Shown here: positions 1 through 10,788 of the stretch, piece by piece
Layout: the number at the start of each line of letters is the position of its first letter
How positions within the stretch are numbered: the stretch's first letter is position 1
Origin: Chrysemys picta bellii
Taxonomy: Eukaryota > Chordata > Testudines > Emydidae
Reading direction: 5' to 3'
Length of the DNA stretch: 64,000 bases
NCBI RefSeq assembly: GCF_011386835.1
Contig: NC_088795.1
Span: 104,964,434-105,028,433 of the forward strand
Program-made: the position numbers and the translations under genes
The notes under the pieces: model-generated
Told to the model about the DNA's origin: nothing
Seen by the model: only the letters and a program-made list of their open reading frames with translations
Database searches by the model: none

Positions 1-1837
1 CTCCTTTGATAATTCATCCTTCAGTATTGAGCCACTACAATTATCTTCTTCAGGTTGAAACCTTTTTTTCTTGTGAAATGTTAAATTGAATATGTGGGGT
101 TTGCAGGTTAGAAAATTTTGACCTGGATGATCAGGCTGACTTTGCCTGTGTGCCACCCTTTCTGACCGTCTCTTTGCCTGCTGCTTAGTTGTGCAATTGC
201 ACGTCCTAGAAATAAAGAACACCAATGATTCTCAGCTCTTCTCCACTAGCTGTAAGCTTACAGAGCCTTTAATCATTTACATGACCTGCTGTTCTTCCCT
301 ACTGGATAAAGCAGCTTCCTCTGATGTGTCTGTTTAAGGACTTGTGGCAGCTATGTAACAATCTAGTGTTCTCAACCTTCACATTCTGAATAGCAGATGC
401 CAATAAAGCATATTTCAAAACACACATTTCTATTAGTCCCATACTCTACTTTTCCTCTCCAGTCCCTTGACAACAATGGTCAGGAATGGGACAAAGTAAA
501 GGATAGGGCAGTCTACAGTTGATATGTTTTTATTTATTTTTTAAGTCTGGCTGTGTCTTTACCATAAGCATCACTGTCTGTACATCTTCTACTTCACTGA
601 AAATCTCTGGAGAGATCTTGTCATTTTTCTCCCATTACAGCTAGAACCCAGGTTTAGTGAAGCACTCCACCTTCTCTAGGGACTTGCTCTTACGATTCCC
701 CTCCCCACCTTTTTATGGATGATCAGATAGTGAAGGAAATGAAGTATGGCTGCAGATTCCCCTCTCCCACAAAACTTCCTGAACTGGAAAGGGAGACAAG
801 AATCAAGATATCACTACTGAGTGTCTACTAATCAAGTGAGTTCAAATCCTGAAACCTACCTAACTCCTACCTGAAAAATAACCTTCCCCTTCTGCCACTT
901 TTCATTTGGGACCCTTTCACTCACCTTTCCTTTCTTCCTCTAGTTTAAGGAGGTGCAAGTTTTGATGGTTACAAAAGCTTTTACTTGAAACATTTAAATA
1001 TAATCTTCATGGTTTTAAAAAAAGGCTTTTGCCTTTCTGATGGCTCAGTGATCTTTGGGAATTAAAAATACTGCACTGTGCATCTCAAAAAGGGAAGGCA
1101 AATTTTATTTATTTTATTATTGCAGACACATGTAGGTTCAAGCTCCCATTAAGACAAAGCAGTCCAATTCAGCCAAGCATATGTATAGGTAAATGAAGAA
1201 AAGGCACAGATTGCTCTATTTTTTTAAGCTTTTAGTAGTAAAAATTTCTATCCTTAACATCAAAACATAGAAACTTCAGGATGCTCTGCTCCCCAGTTGT
1301 TGAATATAATGATAATTATAGGACTGCACACATGTTTCTATCACCATCTCAGAGAATAAGAACTCAGAAAGCAAATGATACCCTGGGGAAAAAAGAGGTC
1401 TTGATTTTGTGGCTCAGCCCTCACACACATTCTTTACAATTGTGCTTTGTCTGAGCACCAGGATACAGTGGAATAAAATTCATTCAGGTGCACAGGGCCC
1501 ATAGAAGGTCCCTCTATCATTTAACCACTTGCAAAGTGATGGTCTTGGTGGAACTGAATATGTTGATTGAAACATTTCAAAACCTTATGTCAATGGTTCA
1601 GATCATAGGGAATAATATTGCAAAGCAGGAAAGACCATATTTCAGCCTTGTGACTTGGTTGGGGAATTGGATTTTTCTTCTGCAGCCTTTATGCACTGCA
1701 CACACAGAAAACCTAATTACTCAAACTTTGTGTTGATAAAGAGAATTTGTTCCTAAATTTGGCTTTTAAAAGTTATTTGTTTATTGATTATAGATGGTAC
1801 TATCTTTGGGACTGCCAACTTCTTTTACTGAGTGAAA
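1..1837. other. No supported gene; unique AT-rich DNA
   Basis: Only short chance open frames are present, for example an 82-codon frame at 1488-1736 with no recognisable domain. I see no repeat signature, splice-flanked exon or RNA gene. Confidence 0.6.
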
Positions 1838-1845
1838 TCCTGGCT

Positions 1846-2096
1846 TCATGGATGCTGTGGTTCCCAGCCAATGGGAGCTGCGGAGCCAGGGCTTGGAGTG
1901 GAGGCAGCACATGGCGCCTCTGTGGCCGCCCTGCACCTAGGGAGTTGGATGTGCTGGCTGCTTCTGGGAACCTCACAGAGCCAGAGCAGGCAGGAACAAT
2001 CGGACTTTGGTCAGCACCATTGACCAGGCTGTTAAGAGCCGCCAGATCCCTTTTTGACTGGGTGTTCTGTGAAAAAACAGACATCTGGCAACCCTA
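1846..2096 (-). mobile_element. Fragment of a GC-rich hAT-like non-autonomous element
   Basis: The right end reads ...CATCTGGCAACCCTA, a terminus of the AGGGTTGCCAGATG type. The interior has the GC-rich block 'ccaatgggagctgcggagcc' followed by 'ggaggcagcac'. Related blocks recur at 27.2 kb and 53.3 kb in this window. Only one end is recognisable, so this is probably half of a once-palindromic element. Reading frames here (up to 116 codons) are by-products of the GC-rich repeat, not genes. Confidence 0.55.
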
Positions 2097-2922
2097 ATAG
2101 CAGTGTCTATTGGGGATACACATATATCCCACCTGTCACCTCATGCCCCCTGCCTTCCTGGTGATACATAAGGGGGCTCAGCTTTCCAGCTGCCACTGGG
2201 TTTTCTCTACTAAATTAAGAGCATAAAATAGGATTCTGAAATAGTGTGGAAGGAAGGTGAGTATGACTTCAGACCAGCAATCATCTTCAAGAATCACTGT
2301 TACTATGGCAAGTACTGTTTTTCCCCTTCGAGGTGCCACTTTAGGTGATTAATAAGCAAATGTTATACACAAAGGATACAGACTTGAACAGTCTCACCTG
2401 ACTAACAGTTACAGGAGTGCTGATTTGTGTTCCACCACACAAAGTCTGAAGTAATGCTGTTTAAAAAGTATGCCTAGGAATCAAACACTGTGCTAATAGG
2501 TGCAGTATAAGAAATTAGATAGACTTCAATAGACAACACTGAAGTTGTGATACTATCATGCTAGGCACAGTCTTGGGTAGGATAGAATTTATGGCTCTGC
2601 TTCTCCTTCCTCAGCTTTGATGAAGAATTGTGGTACCACAGAGCAGAATCACTCAGAGGCACCTCAGTTCTGCCCTGAGGCCTCTGCTATGTGGATGATG
2701 AGCCATTTGATAGTGAAGCCTAGTCCTTCTTACCTTCAGTGCCAGACTTAAGGAGCGAGATTAAACAGTCAAACAACTTTAGGTCATTCTAAGCCACCCT
2801 TCAAGTTAAGAGTCTGCCTTATGCTTTGACATTGTGGAGTCCCTAGGCATTGAGTCTAGGGAGGAGAAGCTTCAGAACCTATATGTTGAGCTCAATGGAC
2901 TGAGAGACCTCAAAATGAGACT
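2097..2922. other. No supported gene
   Basis: Nothing recognisable: no long frame, no terminal repeats and no RNA gene signature. Confidence 0.5.
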
Positions 2923-3006
2923 ATCTGGTCCAATATCCTGTCTTCCAACAGTGGCCAATGACAGGTCCTTCAGAGGGAATGAACAGAACGGATAATCATC
3001 AAGTGA
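2923..3006 (-). mobile_element. CR1 LINE 3' fragment
   Basis: The stretch 'tatcctgtcttccaacag' followed by 'tggccaatgacagg' and 'aatcatcaagtgatt' is the antisense of the CR1 3' region seen in sense orientation near 20.59-20.70 kb ('gatggatcacttgatgatt', 'gccactgtcaaagacagg'). It is a short, old, 5'-truncated insertion. Confidence 0.7.
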
Positions 3007-4837
3007 TTAACATGATGATGATGATATGCTGAGGGCCATATGAGACTGTAGACTGATGGACAACACACAGTGCTGGAGATGGCTTGCCCAATCTGGAGAA
3101 GATGCAGAACACAGAGCTGCAACCTCTGGGTTGTGGCCTGAATAGGCACAATTGTACTTGTCTGTCAAACATGATGACATCAGAGGAAAGACATGGCTAA
3201 AAGCTGACCTTGACTTCTGCCTTCCTGAAGCCAAAGGAGTGAAATCCACCTCAATGTGGGAAAAACTCCGTGCGGACAACAACTTGTCAAACCTTGCCTA
3301 ACAGTCATTTAAATTTTAAAAAAGTTAAAATAGATAAAAAAAAAAGTTTCCTGGAAAGGGTATCATGAGCATTGCAATGGATACCATTGTCTTCCTGCTC
3401 TCTGCCTATAGACCTCAGAAATAGTTTCTGGTGTGGGACACTGAGGGGATAGGAAAGATACATAGGCAGCCCCAAAGGATACTGCTATCAAGAATTTCAA
3501 ACTTATGTGAAAACAATATTGATAGAAAATTTTACTTAAACCACCTGTGGAAATCCCATTCTCCCCCCCCCCCCCATCACCCACTTCCTTTGATTTATCA
3601 AAATATGATATCACTATTTTAACAGATTTATTGTGTTTCTGTCTTAAGATGACAAATCTTGAGGCTGATATACTAAACAATTAACTTTACCAAGTGCAGT
3701 CTCCTTGTTCTAGAAGAGTGATTCATTTGATAGAATGTTATGTATCATGGCTCATATGGAACAAACTACTGAATAAAGATATTCTGTGTTGTGAACTGGG
3801 CATTGTGTAGAGAAAACCTATACCTTGTTCCAGTGTCTATTTTTGTCTAGGGGAGGCCATGTGACTAACTTAGGTTTTTATTACCCCTCCTAGAGGGGCA
3901 GAGTGGAGAGACAAAAAAAACAAAACAACAAAAACCTTCAACATCTCATAGCACTAAAACATTCTTGTAAAAATACTTGTGGGAATGAATGAATGAGGCC
4001 CAGAATAATTAAAATAAAGAACATCTATTCCATATACAGAAAAGCTTAATCTTGATTTCTGTTCTGCAGTTTTCATAAAATGGGGAAGGCAATGAACAAA
4101 ATTTAATAAGATTCTGAAAAATAATGTTTATACAGAGCCCAAACAGGATATCAGATTATTCTAAATCATAATTAACTTTTTCATGCTCATGGTTTAATTT
4201 TTTAAATCCTGTTTTAGTCTTGTATTCACATGGCTTTTTAGTCCCTTCTCTCCAGTATGAGCTAGGGAGGCTGTAGTAACATCTGTTAGTTAAGCCCAGG
4301 GTACCAGCCAGCATTCAAACAATGAATTAAGAATCACTCCTGCACACTCCTCCCAAAATCAAGCTACTAGGAATGCAGAATTAAAATATTTATTATAAGA
4401 AAAAACATTGAAAATAAGCTAAGCAGTGCATTATGTATTCTCAATTGATTTTTTTTATGCATTTGTTTACATGTAACTGTTACTGAGGCTGGTACAGAAT
4501 ACTTCTGCTAGTGGATCACAACCCATCTGCAGGCTTAAGATGAATGCCTGCAGGCCTCAGTGACATGATGTAATAAGGCCATGTACAGACAGATTCTAGG
4601 GGGAAACGACACCCTGGAACAATGCACAAAAATGAATTAAATGATTAACATTGGTCCAGATGAACTCCTTGCCAAGGGAGGGGATAACATACATAGGAAA
4701 TGGCACGTTTAAATTAATAGTCAGATCTGAAGCTGGTGTAAATTGGTGTAGTTCCATGGACCACAATAGATCTATGCTGTTTTACACAAGGATCTGACCC
4801 ATTAGAGCCAGATTCTCCTCTCACTTTTGTTGGTGCT
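3007..4837. other. No supported gene; one poly-C tract
   Basis: Unique-looking AT-rich sequence with a 13-base C run at 3563-3575. At about 4730-4800 there is an eroded short palindrome-type repeat ('ctggtgtaaattggtgtag'). No coding region is supported. Confidence 0.5.
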
Positions 4838-6014
4838 TGTGACATTGCATTACATATTATTTATGGAAATATGCTCATGATATGGATATGACATAACTGA
4901 GATGTACTTTATGCAAGATGGGTCTTATAAGATATTATTGGAAAGGTTATAATTTACTGAATGTGATTATCCAATTTGTACACATGTATCATTTCTGTAT
5001 CTGAAGTTAGAAACATGGACTATGTAACCATTACAACTCGGTGTGTATTGGGAAGACACCCATCAGACAAAAGACCATCACATTTGATGATCCATCAGGA
5101 AGGAACAACAAAACCATAAAAATACTTATCTTTCTCCCTCCTGGGAGGCATCCGGAGAGGAAACTGAGACACTAGTAGGTCAGGTGGTCTTGTCACCTGA
5201 TACTAAACATTACCTGGGAGTTCTTGTAACTTTCTACTGGAAGGGAAGTAGGGTCAAGTTTGGGAAACAAAAGATTCCTGCCCTATGTAAATCCTATTTA
5301 AGGGTTGGGAGGAAGGCAAATGGGACTCCTGCTCTCCATGGAGTGTCTGCCCAAGAAGAAAGACTGCTAAAGCCACCCAAAGGGAAGCTAGGGGGAGGGA
5401 GCCAGACTGAGACAGGGGCCCAGTCTGGAAAGAAATATAACTGGAACTCTGAATCATGGAAAATTTGCAACCTGCCTAAAATTGACATGTAGAGTAAGAA
5501 ATTACATTGTGTAACCTGTTTCTTAAGTATATTGAGCTTAGCTTGCGTATTTTGCGGTCTTTGCTCAAAATCTGCTTTGTTCAGTCTCTTATCCCTTATA
5601 TTCAGTTAAAATTCACCTTTTGTAGTTAATAAACTTATTTCTTGTTTATAATATAACCCACTTTGCTGTAATTTCTAACGGGGAGGGGGAGGGAAGGGGA
5701 GAGGAGTTGTGCATAGCTCCCTCCACATTGAGGGAGGGGGCAAATTTCATAAAACATTTGGGTTTGTACCCCTAAAAGGGAGTAGCCACCAGAGTGTTGG
5801 GGCAAGCCCCTAAGGTTGAATCTTTCCAGAGCGGATCTCTGTCTCTGTCTGTGCAGCTGGGTGTGGCCCTGCCTATGTGCTTGACTGGAAGAGGCTTGTG
5901 AGCCTATCCCAGCAAGGCCAGGTAAATGGGACCTGGCTGGCAGAATAGGCTAATTCAGTGGCATCCCAGCACATCAGGTGACACCCCAAAGGGCCCAGAC
6001 TCACCACAGTGTCA
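4838..6014 (+). mobile_element. LTR-like element (possible solo LTR)
   Basis: The segment starts TGTGACATTG and ends AGTGTCA, so it has short inverted TG...CA-type termini. An AATAAA signal lies at 5628-5633, about two thirds of the way through, followed by a purine-rich tract ('ggggagggggagggaagggg'). That order (U3, polyadenylation signal, U5) fits a long terminal repeat. No flanking target duplication is visible and no gag/pol/env-like frame is adjacent, so it would be a solo LTR or a different repeat class. The 102-codon frame at 5184-5492 has no recognisable domain. Confidence 0.45.
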
Positions 6015-7352
6015 ATCAAGAGAAGCTACAATGCAATCAACAGAGTAGCACCATTGTAAAACAAGCACAAGGAAAAAGTAAATTAAGTCCATTGCTTTCC
6101 TGAGATTGGGGTGGGGGTCAGGAAATACAGCCTTCTATATGTTCTGATGCCCCAGAAATCTAGGGGTCTCAGTACAGAAGGATAGATCGCCTGCTACGGT
6201 CTCAGGAAATATGCTCCTTTGTTGTGTTGTACCCTTCTTTTGCTCACCTGTCCCCTGGTGCACAGCAAGAACATGTCAAAGAGTTGTGAGTGCAATGCTA
6301 ATGCACAGATGCCCATCCTGTAGCACTACTTCAACACCTGACACTCCATTTTTCCAGTCCTCTGGTGCCCTAATACAATGCAAATAAGGAGCTTCCACGG
6401 TATGAGGAGGGTGTATGCAATGTTCCTTGGGATCTTATGTTATGTTGGGCTCCCTTCTACACTAAAAAGTGGGGATGGAATGATATGGCCCACTGTCTCT
6501 TATTAGCCTCCTCTTGTTGAGCTAGTCTCCATATCGTTCTCATTTTCGAGTCATTCACAGAGGGAAAGTTTGATCCTTTTATATTGAGTTTATTTCAATT
6601 ATTGCTGCTCTGCCAGTAATTGAGCAATGCATGCCAAAATGGAAGATGAGAACTAGAGATTGTTTTATATTTTCCCAGTACCAGGATTATACAACCAATT
6701 AATAGACATACTACTATGGTACAATATGTTGTATCCAAACAGGGTTATTTTTTCCTTGTAGATTAAAATGTTTTCCAGGTTAAGGGCTGTGTACATTTTA
6801 GAGATTGTAGCACTACCACTGACCCGCGGGTTGGAGTTGAGTAATCATTTGTAAACCTAGGTCTTCTGCCAGACTTCACATTGCACTGATCTGTCCACAT
6901 AAATACCTTAAAGGATTTTTTAGGCAGGGGGAAGAAGCAGTGCAGTTATGATGTTGTGAAATATACAAAACTTTGAGTCAGCTGTGTCATATTCAGATAT
7001 TTGTAATATCAGAAGTAATTTGACCTACCAGTTAAGCATCTCTCAAGGAAATAAAGTCTTTTCTTCTTGCAAAACAGAATTTGCTCACTTTGCCCTAAAT
7101 TGTGTTACAGAATATAATGTATAATAAAGTGCAATGATGAATCAAAATACATTATAACAGTTTTAATATATATTTTTTGAATAAAAAGACAAGACATAAT
7201 TTAGGAACAGATCTCAGTTACACAAAGTATAAATTCCAGCTCCATTGAATTCAGTAGGGTAACTGTAGCTTTACACTGTTAAAAATAAGATCAGAAGAGT
7301 CTTTTACAGGAAAATTACACTCGAGTACCCTTTTTGGCACGAGGGGCCCGAA
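6015..7352. other. No supported gene
   Basis: Unique-looking sequence. An eroded palindromic remnant ('ctcagttacacaaagtataa ... gggtaactgtagctttacac') sits near 7210-7280. Confidence 0.5.
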
Positions 7353-7422
7353 CCTCAGCTGGCATAAATTGACCTAGCTCCATTAAAGTTGACAGAGTTT
7401 CATTAATTTATGCCAGTTGAGG
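7353..7422. repeat. Short inverted repeat, 18-bp arms
   Basis: 'cctcagctggcataaatt' at 7353-7370 pairs with 'aatttatgccagttgagg' at 7405-7422 with one mismatch. The same arm type (CAGCTGGTGYAAA / TTTACACCAGCTGAGG) recurs at 50.3 kb, so it is an old interspersed palindromic repeat. Confidence 0.7.
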
Positions 7423-8187
7423 ATTTCGCCAAAGAAGCATAGGTTGTAAACTGACAGCCCGATTCTCATGCCCAGAGGATAATCCTGCAACTACAACCAA
7501 TGGTAGCGCTTAAGATGAGTACTTAGTGATTTCAGAGGCCCTAAATATCCCCTCCCTACATTTCCATCTAGCTTACTATGCTATTTTTTAAAAATGCATC
7601 TTAGTGCAATTACCGCTCCAGCTGTAACTACTGTCCCCATATTCATGACAGTCAGCACTATGTTTAATCCTGGATTGGATTGTGTGTCTTAAAATATGAA
7701 AAAAGTCCCAGGTAAGGGAAATTATTCTAATTATATACTGTGAGTTGTCCACTTCCTGGTCAATAAAGTAAAATGAATGCTATTGTAAAATAAGCTTTTC
7801 AAACACAGAAGGGCAATGGATTACTGGAATTCATTTAACAAAAGTAAACAAGTAGCAGTCATGGATGTTTCTGACTAATTTTCCATGACAAAAATCCTGG
7901 AATAAACTGCAAACCTGATTCAGTTGACTTTACAAAGAAGAAAAGTGTATAACTTGAGAGAGTAAACATAAAAAAATAAAATAAAAAAATAAAACCACAC
8001 AACAACCACCCACCTAACACCAACACACAAAAACCTTTAGTTAACACCATAATTTCTGCCCCTTCAGGTCATATTGTCCACTATGATTTATGTTTCAAAA
8101 TTCTTCGTAAGTGGCTGATTCTTTGGCCTCAGAATGAACGAAATTAAATACTTGCATCACAAACACCAAAACTACAACTGGCACTCA
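7423..8187. other. No supported gene
   Basis: AT-rich sequence with an A-rich stretch near 7970-8000. Nothing else recognised. Confidence 0.5.
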
Positions 8188-8382
8188 GGGTAGGTCTATG
8201 CTGCAGCTGGAAGCAAATCTCCTAGCTCCCATAGCTGCACTTGCTTGACAGCCTCAAAAGCAGCCCAAGCTACCATAGCCAATATCTACATTGCTATTTT
8301 TAGTTTGCTAGCTCCAGTCCCACTAGTGAGAGAGTGTCTACCTGGGCTGGGAGGCTTGCTCACTGCTGCAGTGTAGGCAGAG
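8188..8382. mobile_element. Palindromic MITE-like element
   Basis: The ends are imperfect inverted copies: 'taggtctatgctgcagct' on the left, and the reverse complement of 'gctgcagtgtaggcag' on the right. The interior repeats words such as 'ctagctcc' in both orientations. This resembles the vertebrate family with TGTCTACACTGC-type ends. No target duplication was identified. Confidence 0.5.
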
Positions 8383-8617
8383 CTCCATTGGCTTCCTTGT
8401 TTTGCCCCTAGAAACAGTCCCTGCAGATTGTGGTTTAAAAATGCTGGTATAACAGCATTTGGAGAACTTTTCATTAACTGGCTATATTGGAAGGAGGACA
8501 GGAGATGCTGGATATGGTTTAAATAGGCCACAACTTTACTATTAGATTTCTAGGAGTACCTAGTAGATTAAAAGAACAGGAGTACTTGTGGCACCTTAGA
8601 GACTAACAAATTTATTA

Positions 8618-8655
8618 GAGCATAAGCTTTCGTGGGCTACAGCCCACTTCTTTGG
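8618..8655 (-). ncRNA. Hammerhead-like motif in PLE (degenerate core)
   Basis: On the minus strand the order is CCAAAGA, a hairpin of GTGGGCT/AGCCCAC type, GAAA, then GC-TTAT-GC and TC. This matches the hammerhead layout of first core strand (CUGANGA), stem II, GAAA, a very short stem III and the UH cleavage site. The first core strand is mutated here. PLE-encoded hammerhead motifs are an established observation. I do not see a convincing stem I, so activity is doubtful. Confidence 0.45.
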
Positions 8656-8874
8656 ATGCATATAGAGTGGAACATATATTGAGGAGATATATATACACAC
8701 ACATACAGAGAGCATGAACAGGTGGGAGTTGTCTTACCAACTCTGAGAGGCCAATTAAATAAGTGAAAAAAAAACTTTTGAAGTGATAATCAAGCTAGCC
8801 CAGTACAGACAGTTTGATAAGAAGTGTGAGAATACTTACAAGGGGAGATAGATTCAATGTTTGTAATGGCTCAG

Positions 8875-9764
8875 TCATTCCCAGTCCTTATTCAATCCTA
8901 AATTGATTGTATCTAGTTTGCAGATCAATTCCAGCTCAGCAGTCTCTCATTGAAGTCTGTTTTTGAAGTTTTTCTGTGTAAGATAGCCACCCGCAGGTCT
9001 GTCATTGAATGACCAGACAGGTTAAAGTGTTCTCCCACTGGTTTTTGAGTATTATGATTCCTGATGTCAGATTTGTGTCCATTAATTCTTTTGCGTAGAG
9101 ACTGTCCGGTTTGGCCAATGTACATGGCAGAGGGGCATTGCTGGCACATGATGGCATATATCACATTGGTAGATGTGCAGGTGAATGAGCCCCTGATGGT
9201 ATGGCTGATGTGATTAGGTCCTATGATGATGTCACTTGAATAGATATGTGGACAGAGTTGGCATCGGGCTTTGTTACAAGGATAGGTTCTTGGGTCAGTG
9301 GTTTTGTTCAGTGATGTGTGGTTGCTGGTGAGTATTTGCTGTAGGTTGGGGTGTTGTCTGTAAGCGAGGACAGGTCTGTCTCCCAAGTTCTGTGAGAGTG
9401 AGGGATCATCTTTCAGGATAGGTTGTAGATCTTTGATGATGCGCTGGAGAGGTTTTAGTTGGGGGCTGAAGGTGACAGCTAGTGGTGTTCTGTTATTTTC
9501 TTTGTTGGGCCTGTCTTGTAGGAGGTGACTTCTGGGTACTCATCTGGCTCTGTAAATCTGTTTTTTTTTCATTTCAGCAGGTGGGTATTGTAGTTTTAAG
9601 AATGCTTGATAGAGATCTTGTAGGTGCTTGTCTCGGTCTGAGGGATTGGAGCAAATGCGGTTATATCTTAGAGTTTGGCTGTAGACAATGGATCGTGTGG
9701 TGTGTTCTGGATGGAAGCTGGAGGCATGTAGGTAAGTGTAGCAGTCAGTAGGTTTCCGGTATAG
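8875..9764 (-). pseudogene. PLE C-terminal half: RT end plus GIY-YIG endonuclease
   Basis: This is the 3' part of the PLE ORF after the CR1 insertion. It opens with LYRKPTDCYTYLH, the conserved end of the PLE reverse transcriptase. An in-frame TGA lies at 9540-9542, then VPRSHLLQDRPNKEN. The endonuclease follows: a Cys cluster (C-x4-C-x2-C), VIYAIMCQQCPS with the GIY position as VIY, MYIGQTGQSLRKR with YIG and basic residues, and KPVGEHF with the likely catalytic Glu. Near 8935-8945 a frameshift moves the ORF into another frame, where ELELICKLDTINLGLNKDWE reads to TGA at 8875-8877. The order and motifs are clear. Loss of function follows from the stop, the frameshift and the CR1 split. Confidence 0.9.
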
Positions 9765-9781
9765 CCTGCACAGGTTGTGCC

Positions 9782-10744
9782 ATGTTTGTCTTTCTTCCGC
9801 AGGACAGAAGTGACTTTGTCTGTACAAAGTGCAAGCTGGTCTCCATATTGGAGGAGAAGGTTCGAGGGCTGGAGAAACAAGTATCGACTCTGCGTTGCAT
9901 AAGGGAAAATGAAGATTTCCTGGACAGACGTCAGGAGATGCTTCTACGGCCACAATGTTCTGAAGATTCAGAGCAGGCGCAGCAGGGACAGAAGGATTGT
10001 GAGGAGGTTTGGCAGCATGTGACGTCCAGAAGAAGAAAGAGGAGCGTCCATGCACCAGCAATGGAGATACAGGTGAGCAATCGTTTCCATGTTCTCTCTA
10101 CAGGTGCTAATGCGGAGAGTGGACTAGATGGCCCATCTGAGGGAAGGGAGCAGAAGGAGACTCCACCGATTGGAAGGCAAAAGATGCACTGTCCTAGGGA
10201 TGCGGGTTCCACGACCACCACTCCCAAGAGGAGGAGGAGGGTGGTGGTGGTCGGGGACTCCCTCCTCAGGGGGACTGAGTCATCTATCTGCCGCCCTGAC
10301 TGGGAAAACCGAGAGGTCTGCTGCTTGCCAGGAGCTAGGATACACGATGTGACGGAGAGACTGCCGAGACTCATCAAGCCCTCGGATCGCTACCCCTTCC
10401 TGCTTCTCCACGTGGGCACCAATGATACTGCCAAGAATGACCTTGAGCGGATCACTGCAGACTACGTGGCTCTGGGAAGAAGGATAAAGGAGTTTGAGGC
10501 GCAAGTCGTGTTCTCGTCCATCCTCCCTGTGCAAGGAAAAGGCCGGGGTAGAGACCGTCGAATCGTGGAAGTCAACGAATGGCTACGCAGGTGGTGTCGG
10601 AGAGAAGGCTTTGGATTCTTCGACCATGGGATGGTGTTCCAAGAAGAAGGAGTGCTAGGCAGAGACGGGCTCCACCTAACGAAGAGAGGGAAGAGCATCT
10701 TCACCAGCAGGCTGGCTAACCTAGTGAGGAGGGCTTTAAACTAG
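9782..10744 (+). CDS. CR1 ORF1 protein, N-terminally truncated (SGNH-esterase-like)
   Basis: The ORF1 product of CR1, thought to bind nucleic acid and assist retrotransposition. From the first ATG it is 320 residues, but the frame stays open upstream to the insertion junction (9765) and encodes C-T-G-C just before the Met. With FVCTKC at residues 12-17 this forms a C-x2-C ... C-x2-C zinc-knuckle-like pair, so the natural start lies in lost sequence. Residues 20-50 are charged and look like a coiled coil ([12 protein letters not shown]). Residues 150-320 carry an SGNH/GDSL-hydrolase pattern: GDS at 158-160, GAR near 184, GTND at 212-215 and DGLHL at 295-299. The ORF ends 44 bases before ORF2, in a different frame. 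Esterase activity is inferred from motif order. Confidence 0.88.
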   Translation: MFVFLPQDRSDFVCTKCKLVSILEEKVRGLEKQVSTLRCIRENEDFLDRRQEMLLRPQCSEDSEQAQQGQKDCEEVWQHVTSRRRKRSVHAPAMEIQVSNRFHVLSTGANAESGLDGPSEGREQKETPPIGRQKMHCPRDAGSTTTTPKRRRRVVVVGDSLLRGTESSICRPDWENREVCCLPGARIHDVTERLPRLIKPSDRYPFLLLHVGTNDTAKNDLERITADYVALGRRIKEFEAQVVFSSILPVQGKGRGRDRRIVEVNEWLRRWCRREGFGFFDHGMVFQEEGVLGRDGLHLTKRGKSIFTSRLANLVRRALN

Positions 10745-10788
10745 GTTCACCGGGGGAAGGAGACCAAAGCCCTGAGGTAAGTGGGGAA

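Noticed and set aside
7320..7343. CTCGAG followed by GGCACGAG, resembling a cDNA-library adaptor
   Set aside because: The sequence continues on both sides as ordinary repeat-bearing genomic DNA with no vector; likely coincidence.
9482..9751. 89-codon plus-strand frame next to CR1 ORF1
   Set aside because: It is the antisense of the PLE reverse-transcriptase end (LYRKPTD region).
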